NCBI GenBank assembly: GCA_023399355.1
Contig: JAEWQC010000049.1
Span: forward strand, 1 to 64,000
Reading direction: 5' to 3'
Source of the DNA: Bacillota bacterium
Lineage (GTDB): Bacteria; Bacillota; Clostridia; Acetivibrionales; DTU013
DNA: 64,000 bases
Shown here: piece by piece, positions 26,456 to 35,019 of the stretch
How positions within the stretch are numbered: position 1 is the stretch's first letter
How the letters are laid out: each line of letters begins with the position of its first letter
Notes under the pieces: generated by a model
Databases searched by the model: none
What the model saw: the letters and a program-made list of their open reading frames with translations, nothing else
What the model was told of the DNA's origin: nothing
Position numbers and translations under genes: made by a program

Positions 26456-27313
26456 ATGGATCTGGCAAAGGCAAAAGGCGTGATAATCGCCATACTGCTT
26501 GCTTTTAACATTTTCCTCTTATATAATAACCTGACCTATTATAAGGACAGGGGAGTCCAAAAAGAAACGATCGAAAATGCGGTAGCAATTCTTAAAGTCC
26601 GTGGGATTACCTTTGATGATTGCAAAATTCCAACTGGCACATTTAAAACCCGCAGGCTGGGATACGGGAACAAGAAAATTCTTAACGAAGCTGAAATTGC
26701 AGACAAGCTGCTGGGCGTTTCCACTGCCTCAAAAAAGGACGGAAGCTACGAAGCCGAAGGGAAGAAGCTTATGTTCACTGGCGGATCTGCGTTTGTATAT
26801 ACGGATGCTAAGCCGTCATCAAAAGTTAATATAAAGGATAGGGTTGAAGCTGGTAAATTTGCTCGCAAATATTTGGAGAAAGCAGGGCTTCTAAGCGGCA
26901 AATATATTATCGATGCAACTGAACAGAGTAGAGATGGAAGTGTTGTGGTGCACTTCGTTGAAAAATATGACAATTATCTGGTATTTGACAACTATTGTAC
27001 GGTTACACTAAAAAATAATGGAATAACACGGCTTGAATACAATAAGCTGCAAATAACAGGTTTTAAATCCGGAAGCGACCAAACTCAGGTTGCTGCATAC
27101 CAGGTTCTCCTGGCAAATTATCAGAAAGGCAGCGGACAGGTTATTACAGCAATAGATATCGGCTATAAGTACTCTGAAAATGAGATGACGAAGGGTATGG
27201 AAACCATAGAACTTTTACCTGTCTGGCGTGTCAAGTTAAAAGGGATGGGAGAGGATTACCTAAGTGCGGCATATACAGAAGAAACGGATGACTCCGGCGC
27301 CGAAACGAATTGA
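26456..27313 (+). CDS. yycI: YycI, WalRK regulatory protein
   Basis: A 285-residue protein starting DLAKAKGVIIAILLAFNIFLLY, a short cytoplasmic stub plus a single TM helix typical of YycI. An extracytoplasmic YycI/YycH-type fold follows. It begins three bases after yycH stops, so the two are translationally linked. It should sit in the membrane beside WalK and modulate it. The C-terminal acidic tail (ETDDSGAETN) is unstructured. Confidence 0.88.
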   Translation: MDLAKAKGVIIAILLAFNIFLLYNNLTYYKDRGVQKETIENAVAILKVRGITFDDCKIPTGTFKTRRLGYGNKKILNEAEIADKLLGVSTASKKDGSYEAEGKKLMFTGGSAFVYTDAKPSSKVNIKDRVEAGKFARKYLEKAGLLSGKYIIDATEQSRDGSVVVHFVEKYDNYLVFDNYCTVTLKNNGITRLEYNKLQITGFKSGSDQTQVAAYQVLLANYQKGSGQVITAIDIGYKYSENEMTKGMETIELLPVWRVKLKGMGEDYLSAAYTEETDDSGAETN

Positions 27314-27337
27314 CGTATAGTGTAAATTAAAATACAA

Positions 27338-27346
27338 TGGTATAAT
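27338..27346 (+). promoter_or_regulatory. extended -10 element upstream of murA
   Basis: TGGTATAAT (TGnTATAAT form) lies 72 bases before the GTG start and may give murA-yycJ-rlmH its own promoter. A weak GCGCC/GGCGC hairpin with a T5 tract (about 27370-27397) follows, so attenuation is possible. Confidence 0.45.
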
Positions 27347-27417
27347 AGGAAAGAGAACGTTCCCTTTTTGCGCCAGGCTATCAGGGCGCTGGGTTTTTAC
27401 AAAGGATAAGAAGGCAG

Positions 27418-28686
27418 GTGCACAGTTTGGAGAAAATCGTTATCAATGGCCGCAAAGTACTGGAAGGCGATGTATATACAAGCGGTGCAAAAAATGCTGC
27501 AGTTGCGGTATTACCAGCAGCTTTGCTGATTGAGGGCAAATGCAGGATAGAAAATTTGCCTGATATACAGGATATAAGAGTTCTGGAAGAGACATTGAAG
27601 CAACTGGGCGCTGACGTCAATTATGAAGACAGGAATACCATTCTTATCGATTCCAGCAAGGTCAATTCCTTTCAAGCCTCCTATGAAATGATTAAGAGTA
27701 TGAGAGCCTCCTACTATCTTTTAGGCGCACTGCTTGGCCGTTTTGGCAAGGCGGAGGTTGCGCTTCCAGGTGGATGTGATTTCGGATACAGGCCTATGGA
27801 TCAGCATATTAAGGGCTTTGAAGCCATGGGAGCCAGTGTTGTGGTAGAGCATGGCATGGTAAAGCTCACTGCGGAAAAACTGACCGGGAGCCAAATTTAT
27901 CTGGATGTTGTCAGTGTAGGTGCAACGATTAATCTCATGCTGGCCGCTGTCAAGGCGGAAGGTACAACCGTAATCGAAAACGCAGCTAAAGAGCCGCATG
28001 TTGTCGATGCCGCGAACTTTCTGAATGCCTCGGGTGCTAATATTAGGGGAGCCGGGACCGATGTGATCAAAATAAAAGGGGTCAGCAGTCTGAAAGGCAG
28101 TGCTGTCCACTCAATTATTCCCGACATGGTTGAAGCCGGTACGTTTATGATAGCTGCTGCAGCAACAGAAGGCGATGTGACGGTAAGGAACATTATTCCC
28201 AAGCATATGGAATCGTTAAGCGCCAAGCTAATAGAAATGAACATAAAAATCATTGAAGGTGAAGACTGGATACGGGTTATTGGCGGGAATGAAGTACATA
28301 AAGCCAATATCAAGACACTCCCATACCCGGGCTTTGCTACGGATTTGCACCCTCCGGCGACAGTACTGCTGTGTCTGGCAAAAGGCGGCAGTACGATCAC
28401 GGAAGGGATATGGCCGCAGAGATTCCAGTATGTAGATGAACTGAAACGCATGGGGGCAAAAATTAGGGTTGACGGAAGCCTGGCGGTTATTGAAGGATCC
28501 TGCAGACTGTCAGGTGCTCAGGTGAATGCAATAGATCTTAGAGCCGGTGCTGCTGTCGTAATAGCCGGTCTTGCAGCTGATGGAATTACGGAAGTGAACA
28601 ATATCAAGTATATTGACAGAGGGTATGAGGATTTTGTCGGCAAGTTGCAGCGACTGGGAGCGGACATACATAGAGTGGAAATCTGA
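27418..28686 (+). CDS. murA: UDP-N-acetylglucosamine 1-carboxyvinyltransferase (MurA)
   Basis: A 422-residue EPSP-synthase-fold enzyme. The active-site loop is LPGGCDFGYRPMDQH, with the PEP/fosfomycin-reactive cysteine present (C120). GAKNAAVA near residue 23 is the UDP-GlcNAc site. It transfers enolpyruvate from PEP to UDP-GlcNAc in the first committed peptidoglycan step. The start is GTG 27418, or TTG 27427 which is better spaced from AGGCAGG. The segment FATDLHPPATVLL differs from the more usual TD(M/L)Q.Q, and might mark the second (MurA2-like) paralogue. Confidence 0.92.
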   Translation: MHSLEKIVINGRKVLEGDVYTSGAKNAAVAVLPAALLIEGKCRIENLPDIQDIRVLEETLKQLGADVNYEDRNTILIDSSKVNSFQASYEMIKSMRASYYLLGALLGRFGKAEVALPGGCDFGYRPMDQHIKGFEAMGASVVVEHGMVKLTAEKLTGSQIYLDVVSVGATINLMLAAVKAEGTTVIENAAKEPHVVDAANFLNASGANIRGAGTDVIKIKGVSSLKGSAVHSIIPDMVEAGTFMIAAAATEGDVTVRNIIPKHMESLSAKLIEMNIKIIEGEDWIRVIGGNEVHKANIKTLPYPGFATDLHPPATVLLCLAKGGSTITEGIWPQRFQYVDELKRMGAKIRVDGSLAVIEGSCRLSGAQVNAIDLRAGAAVVIAGLAADGITEVNNIKYIDRGYEDFVGKLQRLGADIHRVEI

Positions 28687-28707
28687 CAGAGGATTGCGGG
28701 GTCAGTC

Positions 28708-29499
28708 ATGGTCAAGTTTTGTAGTTTATTCAGCGGAAGCAGTGGGAATTCAATATTTATAGCGTCTGGCAGCACGAGACTTCTGATTGATGCAGGTCTC
28801 AGTGCAAAAAGAATCATCGAAGCGTTGTGTTCTATCGGCGAGAAGCCTTCCGAACTCAACGCTGTTTTAATATCGCATGAACATAGCGACCATATCAAGG
28901 GTGCAGGCATCCTTTCGAGAAAATTCAACCTGCCTGTCTATGCAAGTGAGGGTACCTGGCAGGGAATGGAGCAGTTGATTGGTCCTGTTCTCGAATGTAA
29001 TAAAAAAGTTTTTTCGTCCTGTGAACCTTTTATGATAGGCGAAATTGGTGTGACTCCGTTTTCCATACCCCATGATGCGAATGAACCGGTAGGATACAGC
29101 TTCAATGCGTCTGGGAAAAAAGTAACGGTGGCAACGGATATAGGGCATATAAGCGTGGACTTGCTAAACTGTCTGGAGGATAGCGATCTGCTGCTGCTGG
29201 AATCAAACCACGATACTGAAATGCTGAAAGTGGGACCATATCCATGGCATCTGAAACGGCGCATAGCCGGCAACCAGGGGCATCTATCCAACGATGCCGC
29301 CGGAGAGGTCATTGCATACATGGCGGAGAAGGGCACGAAACATTTTTTGCTGGGGCATCTCAGTAAAGAGAATAATTTCCCTGAACTCGCCTACCAGACT
29401 GTCTGCAATGCGCTTTGCGAAAAAAGCCTGCTGGCGGGCACGGATGTCATGCTGGATGTTGTACTTCGCGACCGCGTCGGCAAAGTAATCGAGCTGTAG
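28708..29499 (+). CDS. yycJ: YycJ/WalJ metallo-beta-lactamase-fold hydrolase
   Basis: A 263-residue MBL-fold protein. The zinc motif HxHxDH is ISHEHSDH at residues 57-62. Other metal-site segments are FSIPHDA, TVATDIGHIS and LLESNHD, ending with FLLGHLSKENN. It belongs with WalJ/YycJ, a nuclease-like hydrolase linked in Bacillus and Streptococcus to coordination of division with replication. It starts 21 bases after murA stops and so probably shares its transcript. Confidence 0.92.
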   Translation: MVKFCSLFSGSSGNSIFIASGSTRLLIDAGLSAKRIIEALCSIGEKPSELNAVLISHEHSDHIKGAGILSRKFNLPVYASEGTWQGMEQLIGPVLECNKKVFSSCEPFMIGEIGVTPFSIPHDANEPVGYSFNASGKKVTVATDIGHISVDLLNCLEDSDLLLLESNHDTEMLKVGPYPWHLKRRIAGNQGHLSNDAAGEVIAYMAEKGTKHFLLGHLSKENNFPELAYQTVCNALCEKSLLAGTDVMLDVVLRDRVGKVIEL

Positions 29500-29619
29500 C
29501 TGGGGAGCATTATATACGGGCGCTTGTTCCAGACGGACAATGGTAAGCCGGGCCGGCCAATGCATTGCTTACAGGTGACCCAGGTACTGTCAACGCAGGT
29601 TTTAAAGATGAGGAAAGAA

Positions 29620-30099
29620 ATGAAAGTGACAATTATTGCAGTAGGGAAATTGAAGGAGCGTTATCTCAAGGAAGGCATCGGAGAATACACCAAGCGCCTT
29701 TCTCGGTTTTGCGACCTGCAAATGATAGAGGTTGAGGATGAGCAGGCTCCGGAAACCCTGAGCCCGGCGCAGGAGGAACAAATAAAAAAGAAGGAAGCCG
29801 CAAAAATAACAGGTAAATTGAAAGAGGGTACGTACCTGATCGTGCTTGATGTAAAAGGGGAGAAGAAAAGTTCCGAAGGCTTGGCTTCTGCTATGCAGAC
29901 TTGCTTTACCAACGGCAGGTCCAACATTTCATTCGTTATCGGAGGTTCATTGGGTCTCGATTCCGACCTCGTCAAAAAAGCGGATTTAAGACTTTCTTTA
30001 TCTGAAATGACCTTTCCTCACCAATTAACCCGCCTGATCCTTCTGGAGCAAATATTCCGGGCATTCAAGATTATTAACGGTGAGACGTATCACAAATGA
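29620..30099 (+). CDS. rlmH: 23S rRNA pseudouridine-1915 N3-methyltransferase (RlmH)
   Basis: A 159-residue protein, exactly the usual length. The SPOUT-fold trefoil-knot signature is FVIGGSLGLDSDLVKKAD, followed by LSLSEMTFPHQLTRLILLEQIFRAF and the C-terminal YHK. ATG 29620 is the true start, with GAGGAAAG upstream; the open frame extends to 29524 without support. RlmH methylates pseudouridine 1915 in helix 69 on assembled 70S ribosomes. It is the usual last gene of the yyc block. Confidence 0.96.
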   Translation: MKVTIIAVGKLKERYLKEGIGEYTKRLSRFCDLQMIEVEDEQAPETLSPAQEEQIKKKEAAKITGKLKEGTYLIVLDVKGEKKSSEGLASAMQTCFTNGRSNISFVIGGSLGLDSDLVKKADLRLSLSEMTFPHQLTRLILLEQIFRAFKIINGETYHK

Positions 30100-30302
30100 G
30101 TAAATCTTGGACTCCATGTGGCAGTGGGGAGAAGAGTATAAAATAAAGACATGTGAAAATTAGAGTTACTCTTTTTCATGGCTTGCATTTTGTGTATTGC
30201 ATCAAATGCTCATGTAATACTCAAAACTGCGGTATAACATACGTTTTCTCTGCGGTAAAATTAGAGTGAAATTATCTGTTGGCGGAGGTGAAGTAACCTA
30301 AT

Positions 30303-31592
30303 ATGATCAGAAACTTTTTCGATTACCAGAAATATGTCTTTAGGATTAAAAAAAAGGATACAATTGTTTTACTGACAGATGTTTTTTTGTTTGTTCTTTC
30401 GGTGTTTGCGTTAATGAATGATTGGAGTAGATTGACAGGTAACCTTAAGAATAATTGGAGTACAATGTTAATTATTATTGGAGTAATTTTAAAATTCTCT
30501 TATGATGTTTATAAAATGGCAGATGAATTAAAAGGGAGTTTCAATTTGAAGTATGGGAAGCTGGTGCCTGGAGAATTTGATTTGAATACCTTAAAGGTTG
30601 ACCCAGCAGATAATGAAAAGTATCAATATGAAATTCTAAAATGCAGTATTGATGGGATATCTGAAGAATGTGTAATGAATTCAAAAATAATAGATCAGCA
30701 TTTGATTACTAACCAGATCAGATTGAATGTGGTAAAAAGCAAAGAGAAACAAATATTTGAATTTATCAGGGATAATTCCACAACTTTACTGCCGTTTTTG
30801 CAATGGCAGTACCGATATTCAAACTTGTATGGCAAAATGTTTTTTAACGAGCAAAAGCTGTGTTTGTCCAAAGACATTGATATAAAGGGGAATATTGCAT
30901 CCTGTCATAGGGGATCGTACTATGATACCTACTTGACAAATATTATTTGTGGAAGTCAGCTGAAATCCAATAAGGATGATTCAATTATTTCAAGTGTGGA
31001 AGATTATCTTCCAATCAAGCTGCGCAATGAAGAAATATATATAAAAGATATTACAAGTTCCATTATGAATAACGAGATAGGCATCTCTACATTAGCTGTT
31101 ACATCTGACAATTATCTGGTTCTCTGGACGCAGAACAGGATGGCACAGGCAAGTAACGGATTGCTTGTGCCGACAGGCAGCGGTTCATGTGACTGGAAAG
31201 ATAAAACGAGTGATAACTTCGGGGATGTAATAATTGGTGCAATGAAGCGGGAGCTATGGGAGGAGAGCGGGAGAAAGCATATAAGCAAATATCATTCGGA
31301 GATAGGGAAAACAATCATTTTAGGACATTTCAAATGGGTGAACAAAGCTGGAAAGCCTGAATTTGTAGGATTGACAAAAGTGAATTCTGATCTGGCATCT
31401 TTTGTTGAGAATAAAAGGGAAGTCTATAAAAGGGTAGAGTACCATATTAACCGTATAGAGGACATCAAAAGGTTAATCGGGGAGATCACAAGCGGCGGAA
31501 ATATTTCTGTACCGTTATATATGAATCTTCTGTGTCTTGAGAGATATTATGACGACCATAAGGAAAAGCTGGCTGAGTTCATAGGAATTTAA
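30303..31592 (+). CDS. membrane-anchored protein with C-terminal Nudix-like domain
   Basis: A 429-residue protein. Two N-terminal TM helices (about 21-40 and 53-70) are followed by a middle domain to about residue 250, then a Nudix-like domain. Residues 316-323 read RELWEESG, matching the core REUxEExG of the Nudix box; the upstream Gly/Glu of the box are only partly kept (D in place of E). The segment ASNGLLVPTGSGSCDW precedes it. Nudix enzymes hydrolyse nucleoside diphosphate derivatives. The 2TM-plus-Nudix architecture is uncommon and has no functional partner nearby. I do not recognise a characterised family. Confidence 0.65.
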   Translation: MIRNFFDYQKYVFRIKKKDTIVLLTDVFLFVLSVFALMNDWSRLTGNLKNNWSTMLIIIGVILKFSYDVYKMADELKGSFNLKYGKLVPGEFDLNTLKVDPADNEKYQYEILKCSIDGISEECVMNSKIIDQHLITNQIRLNVVKSKEKQIFEFIRDNSTTLLPFLQWQYRYSNLYGKMFFNEQKLCLSKDIDIKGNIASCHRGSYYDTYLTNIICGSQLKSNKDDSIISSVEDYLPIKLRNEEIYIKDITSSIMNNEIGISTLAVTSDNYLVLWTQNRMAQASNGLLVPTGSGSCDWKDKTSDNFGDVIIGAMKRELWEESGRKHISKYHSEIGKTIILGHFKWVNKAGKPEFVGLTKVNSDLASFVENKREVYKRVEYHINRIEDIKRLIGEITSGGNISVPLYMNLLCLERYYDDHKEKLAEFIGI

Positions 31593-31745
31593 CGAGGTAA
31601 AGGTGTTCCCCGCTTCTACAAGTGGCGGATACCGATTCGTTTTTCAGGCGGCAGGCATATCTCCCGCCCCCGGAAGCATGGGCGACAAGCCCTGCTGAAA
31701 CACAGCAGCGGCAAGAATGTGTTTCCATAACCGGAACATTTTATT
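31590..31745. repeat. hairpin-rich dispersed repeat, copy A
   Basis: This non-coding stretch aligns with 50080-50205. Shared blocks are CGAGGTAAA, CGCTTCTACAAGTGGCGG, a GGC(A/G)GG-loop-CCCGCC hairpin around a T-A-T-C-T core, GCAGCGGC, and a GTTTC.GTAACC tail. Copy A carries two extra segments (about 12 and 20 bases). The block order and paired GC hairpins resemble terminal structures of IS200/IS605-type elements, but no transposase is present. Confidence 0.65.
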
Positions 31746-32001
31746 ACCACTGCGCAAAAAGCAATGTGCAGGCATACTTTAAGATAATACCTGTAGGAGT
31801 GAGCCCATTAAGCTATTTTCAGGAGTGAACCTGATATGTAATTTAAAACAGCAAGTGATTTTTTGAAGGGTGGAATGGGTTTGCAGACATAGCCTTTATC
31901 ATTGCTGAAGTAAGTAAGAATATATCCGACATATTTGTGCAAGAGTTGTCGGACAGACATTTCTCATCTCGTATAAACTTAATATCGAAAGGTTGGAATG
32001 T
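31746..32001. other. intergenic stretch, no gene seen
   Basis: The gap between the dispersed repeat and the AraC-type gene. I see no convincing ORF or hairpin. The sequence close to the start codon contains GAAAGG at 31987-31992. Confidence 0.4.
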
Positions 32002-32865
32002 ATGGAATGGCTTGAGCGGATCAATGGAGCACTGGAATACATGGAAAATAATCTTGATAACGAGATAGATTATTCGAAAGCAGCTCGCGCTGCGTGTTGT
32101 TCCGAATATCATTTTTCAAGGATGTTTTCTTCCATAGCAGGAATATCCCTTTCCGAATATATCAGGCGCAGAAGATTGACACTTGCTGCTTTTGATATTC
32201 AAAAAAGTGATATTCGCATCATTGATGCCGCGGTTAAATATGGATATGAATCTGCCGACTCCTTTTCACGGGCTTTTCAAAAGCTGCATGGTATTAAACC
32301 GTCTGATGCCCGTAATAAAGGGGTTCAATTAAAAGCCTTTCCCAGGATTTCCTTTCAAATCTCAATAAAAGGAGATATGGAAATGGAGTACAGAATTGAA
32401 AATCTTGATTTTGAATTAAGAATCGCAGGAAAAAGAAAAAAGGTAAAAACGGGCAGGGCATTTAAAACCATTCCTACGCTTTGGAGCAACGCAAAAGAAG
32501 AAGGATTTATGCAAACACTCATTGACATGTCATGGGAAAATCCGAAATGTAAGGTGGAAGGTGTGCTGGGCGTCTGTGGAAAAGAAGCGGACATTACAGA
32601 AGAAGAATTTGATTACTTCATGGGAGTAAGATATGACAAAGAAGTCCCGGAGGGTATGGAGATTCTTATACTCCCAGCAAGCTCATGGGCAGTTTTCCCG
32701 AATGTTACCGATGCATGGAAGCGTTTGTATTCTGAATGGGTTCCAACTTCGGGATATGAGCTGGCCAATTTACCCTGCATCGAGTGCTTTTTCGGACCCG
32801 GTCATAAGCCAAGACATGAATTGTGGGTACCGATTATTACCAACCACCTGAATACTGCTATCTGA
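32002..32865 (+). CDS. AraC-family regulator with GyrI-like ligand-binding domain
   Basis: A 287-residue protein. Residues 1-105 form an AraC double helix-turn-helix (SKAARAACCSEYHFSRMFSSIAG, then IIDAAVKYGYESADSFSRAFQKLHGIKPSDAR). Residues about 125-287 form a GyrI-like domain (ELRIAGKRKKVKTG to the C-terminus), a fold that binds small, often cationic or hydrophobic, molecules in BmrR/Rob-type regulators. ATG 32002 has GAAAGG nine bases upstream. It is convergent with a DrrAB-type exporter operon, a possible but unproven target. Confidence 0.88.
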   Translation: MEWLERINGALEYMENNLDNEIDYSKAARAACCSEYHFSRMFSSIAGISLSEYIRRRRLTLAAFDIQKSDIRIIDAAVKYGYESADSFSRAFQKLHGIKPSDARNKGVQLKAFPRISFQISIKGDMEMEYRIENLDFELRIAGKRKKVKTGRAFKTIPTLWSNAKEEGFMQTLIDMSWENPKCKVEGVLGVCGKEADITEEEFDYFMGVRYDKEVPEGMEILILPASSWAVFPNVTDAWKRLYSEWVPTSGYELANLPCIECFFGPGHKPRHELWVPIITNHLNTAI

Positions 32866-32873
32866 TTAAGAAG

Positions 32874-32980
32874 AGGCAAAGAGGGCAAAGAGGAGAAAGA
32901 GGGCAAAGGGGGCAAAGAGGGGACGGTTCTTGCTTTGAATGATATATGGAATATACAAAGCAAGAACCGTCCCCTCTTTG
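32874..32980. repeat. 25-bp perfect inverted repeat with purine-rich tandem leader (REPIN-like)
   Basis: Arms at 32913-32937 and 32956-32980 are exact reverse complements over 25 bp with an 18-base AT-rich loop. The arm core is GGGGACGGTTCTTGC. The 40 bases before it are a degenerate tandem array of GGCAAAGAG units. It lies between convergent genes and could stop transcription from both sides. The layout (two inverted palindromic units with a spacer) is that of REPIN-type mobile repeats. Confidence 0.75.
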
Positions 32981-33016
32981 GAGAGCCACACAGGCGTGAA
33001 GGCAAAAGTGAACCTC

Positions 33017-33841
33017 TTAATGCTTGTGTTTAAATACAGTTACCCTTGAAAAATCAGCTTTATTGAACTGATAAACACAAAGTGTAAAGAAAATGACACA
33101 AATGGCCGAAATGATCAAGAGTCCGGTATTCGGAGTAATGACGAACCCATTGACATCAAACGCCACCCCTGCTTTTATCAATGCGGAAGAAGGCAGTGCT
33201 TCCATCTTCAAGGCAAGAAATCTGAATATTGCAGTAGTATAGGTTAAGGGGTTGATGTAAACTATGGGGCGTAGAAAGCCCGGCATGACGGTTGTTGGGA
33301 TATAAGCTCCCGACAGGAACGTCAGCGGCATGACCACCACGGATATCATGATCTGAAAAGTGGTGGAATTCTTCGCTAGTGTTGCCAGATATAACCCCAT
33401 GGAGCCAAAGGTGACACCAACCAGGACCATAACCCCGAGCATTTCAATCAAATGAAGGAAATCAACGTTAAGTCCCATGAACAATCCAACAATAACAACG
33501 ATCAGGCCTTGCAGCAGGGCTAAAATCGAGGAAGAGAGGATCTGACCGATCGATATTTGCCATCGTGTGATTGGAGAGACGATGATTTCTTTCATAAATC
33601 CACTCGATATATCTTCCAGCGTACTCATGGAATTATTTAAAGCCGCCTGAAAAACGGTCATGATAATGATGCCTGAGATCAGGTAGTTCATTGGCTGGTC
33701 TATGCCGGTAGCTGTTGACTTCATGACGAAAGAGAATATGAATAAGAAGAAAACCGACATGAAAATGGTAAAGAAAAACCTCATCTTGTCTCTTGAAAAA
33801 TTGGTTAAATTTCTGATTAAAATAGCTTTTATCGCTCTCAT
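33017..33841 (-). CDS. ABC-2 type transporter permease (DrrB-like)
   Basis: A 274-residue integral membrane protein with six predicted TM helices and the ABC-2 segment GFMKEIIVSPITRWQISIGQ followed by PLTFLSGAYIPT. It forms the membrane half of a DrrAB-type exporter with the ATPase whose stop overlaps its start. Such pairs export drugs, lipids or peptides. Nothing here shows the substrate. The gene ends facing the AraC-type regulator across the REPIN-like element. Confidence 0.9.
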   Translation of the reverse strand: MRAIKAILIRNLTNFSRDKMRFFFTIFMSVFFLFIFSFVMKSTATGIDQPMNYLISGIIIMTVFQAALNNSMSTLEDISSGFMKEIIVSPITRWQISIGQILSSSILALLQGLIVVIVGLFMGLNVDFLHLIEMLGVMVLVGVTFGSMGLYLATLAKNSTTFQIMISVVVMPLTFLSGAYIPTTVMPGFLRPIVYINPLTYTTAIFRFLALKMEALPSSALIKAGVAFDVNGFVITPNTGLLIISAICVIFFTLCVYQFNKADFSRVTVFKHKH

Positions 33842-34758
33842 TATGCCCTGATCTCCTTTCCGGTTATCGCCAAAAATACTTCGTTAAGTGTGCCCTTGCT
33901 GATTTCACAATCAGAGATGGATGTTCTGAACTCAGAAACAATATCCAAAGCCTGGCGGAGCTCTGTCGGGAAAATAGTAAATAATTCTTCTCCAAACTTA
34001 TATTTGATGGACTGTTCCTTTAAATATTGTGTCAATGCTTCCTGCTGAGTGGTTTTCACCCTCATTATTTCAGAGGTGTGCTGCTTTTTCAGATTGAAAG
34101 GCGTATCAAAAGCCACTATTTTGCCATGGTCCATGATTGCTACCTTGTCGCATATTTCAGCTTCATCCATATAGTGGGTGGTGAGAAAAATGGTGATATT
34201 CCTTTGCTTTTGAAGTTTGTATATATACTCCCATATGTTGGCTCTCGTCTGAGGATCAAGACCCGCAGTGGGTTCATCCAGAAACAGCACTTTGGGATAA
34301 TGGACAAGACCCCGGGCTATCTCAACTCTTCTCTTCATTCCACCGGAAAGGCCGTTGACGCTGGCTTTCTTCCATTCTTTCAGATCGACAAGGTCGAGGA
34401 CAAAAGAAATTCTTTCCTTCACTTCATTTTGAGGGACATGATAAAAATCGCAATGCAGCTTTAAATTTTCTTCAACTGTAAGTTTCCCGTCCAGCGTGGA
34501 TTCCTGGAACACGATTCCGATATCATTTCTTACCCGCGCTTTGTGCTCTGCTACATCATTCCCGTTAATTTTCAAATCCCCATCCGTCTTCTCAAGGATG
34601 GTGCAAAGAGTGTTGATCGTTGTACTTTTCCCTGCTCCGTTGGGACCGAGAAAGGCGAATACCGTTCCCTCCTCTACATGAAAGGAAATGTTATCTACAG
34701 CGGTAAAATCGCCATATTTTTTTGTATAGTTTTTAACTTCTATAATGTTGTTTGCCAT
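33841..34758 (-). CDS. ABC transporter ATP-binding protein (DrrA family)
   Basis: A 305-residue ATPase. Walker A is FLGPNGAGKST, Q-loop region VFQESTLDGKLT, signature LSGGMKRRVEI, Walker B VLFLDEPTAGLDPQ, and the H-loop is LTTHYMDEAE. A C-terminal extension of about 85 residues is typical of the DrrA/daunorubicin-resistance group. Start ATG has AGGAGG eight bases upstream. It powers the permease encoded immediately downstream and is transcribed away from a two-component system. Confidence 0.95.
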   Translation of the reverse strand: MANNIIEVKNYTKKYGDFTAVDNISFHVEEGTVFAFLGPNGAGKSTTINTLCTILEKTDGDLKINGNDVAEHKARVRNDIGIVFQESTLDGKLTVEENLKLHCDFYHVPQNEVKERISFVLDLVDLKEWKKASVNGLSGGMKRRVEIARGLVHYPKVLFLDEPTAGLDPQTRANIWEYIYKLQKQRNITIFLTTHYMDEAEICDKVAIMDHGKIVAFDTPFNLKKQHTSEIMRVKTTQQEALTQYLKEQSIKYKFGEELFTIFPTELRQALDIVSEFRTSISDCEISKGTLNEVFLAITGKEIRA

Positions 34759-34805
34759 TTTGAAACCTCCTGTTTTTTATTTCACATGAGGAGAGTATAA
34801 TTTAT

Positions 34806-34923
34806 GAGTTTAAACTCTTCATAAAGTAATTTTAAAAATTTTCTAAAGAATCTTTAATAATTTTAAAAATAATTTTAGAAATCTTTATGGAATTTTTAAA
34901 AATGCTTTATTTCAAGTTTAAAC
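34806..34923. promoter_or_regulatory. paired GTTTAAAC palindromes in the divergent control region
   Basis: GAGTTTAAACTC at 34806-34817 is a perfect 12-bp palindrome, and a second GTTTAAAC is at 34916-34923, about 109 bp away. The first lies in the spacer of a likely promoter for the ABC genes (minus-strand -10 TATACT at 34800-34795), so a bound protein would block it. The sequence between is very AT-rich. They are candidate operators for the adjacent response regulator or an unlinked repressor. Confidence 0.5.
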
Positions 34924-34972
34924 CCATGCTTTATACTGGCTTCATGATATAAAAACGATTAGTGCGGAAAGA

Positions 34973-34981
34973 TGATATAAT
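34973..34981 (+). promoter_or_regulatory. extended -10 element for the two-component system
   Basis: TGATATAAT (TGnTATAAT form) ends six bases before the TTG codon at 34987. Transcription should therefore begin near 34988, which rules out that TTG as the start and favours ATG 35020 for the kinase. Confidence 0.5.
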
Positions 34982-35019
34982 CTAAATTGAAAAGTATTGC
35001 ATGGAACGGATGTGGTCAA

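Noticed and set aside
27897..28451. 184-codon antisense frame in murA
   Set aside because: It is opposite a conserved MurA domain and shows no family features of its own.
31622..31828. 68-codon + strand frame as a gene
   Set aside because: It lies inside the dispersed repeat, has no ribosome site and an unusual composition; the homologous copy at 50080 does not keep the frame.
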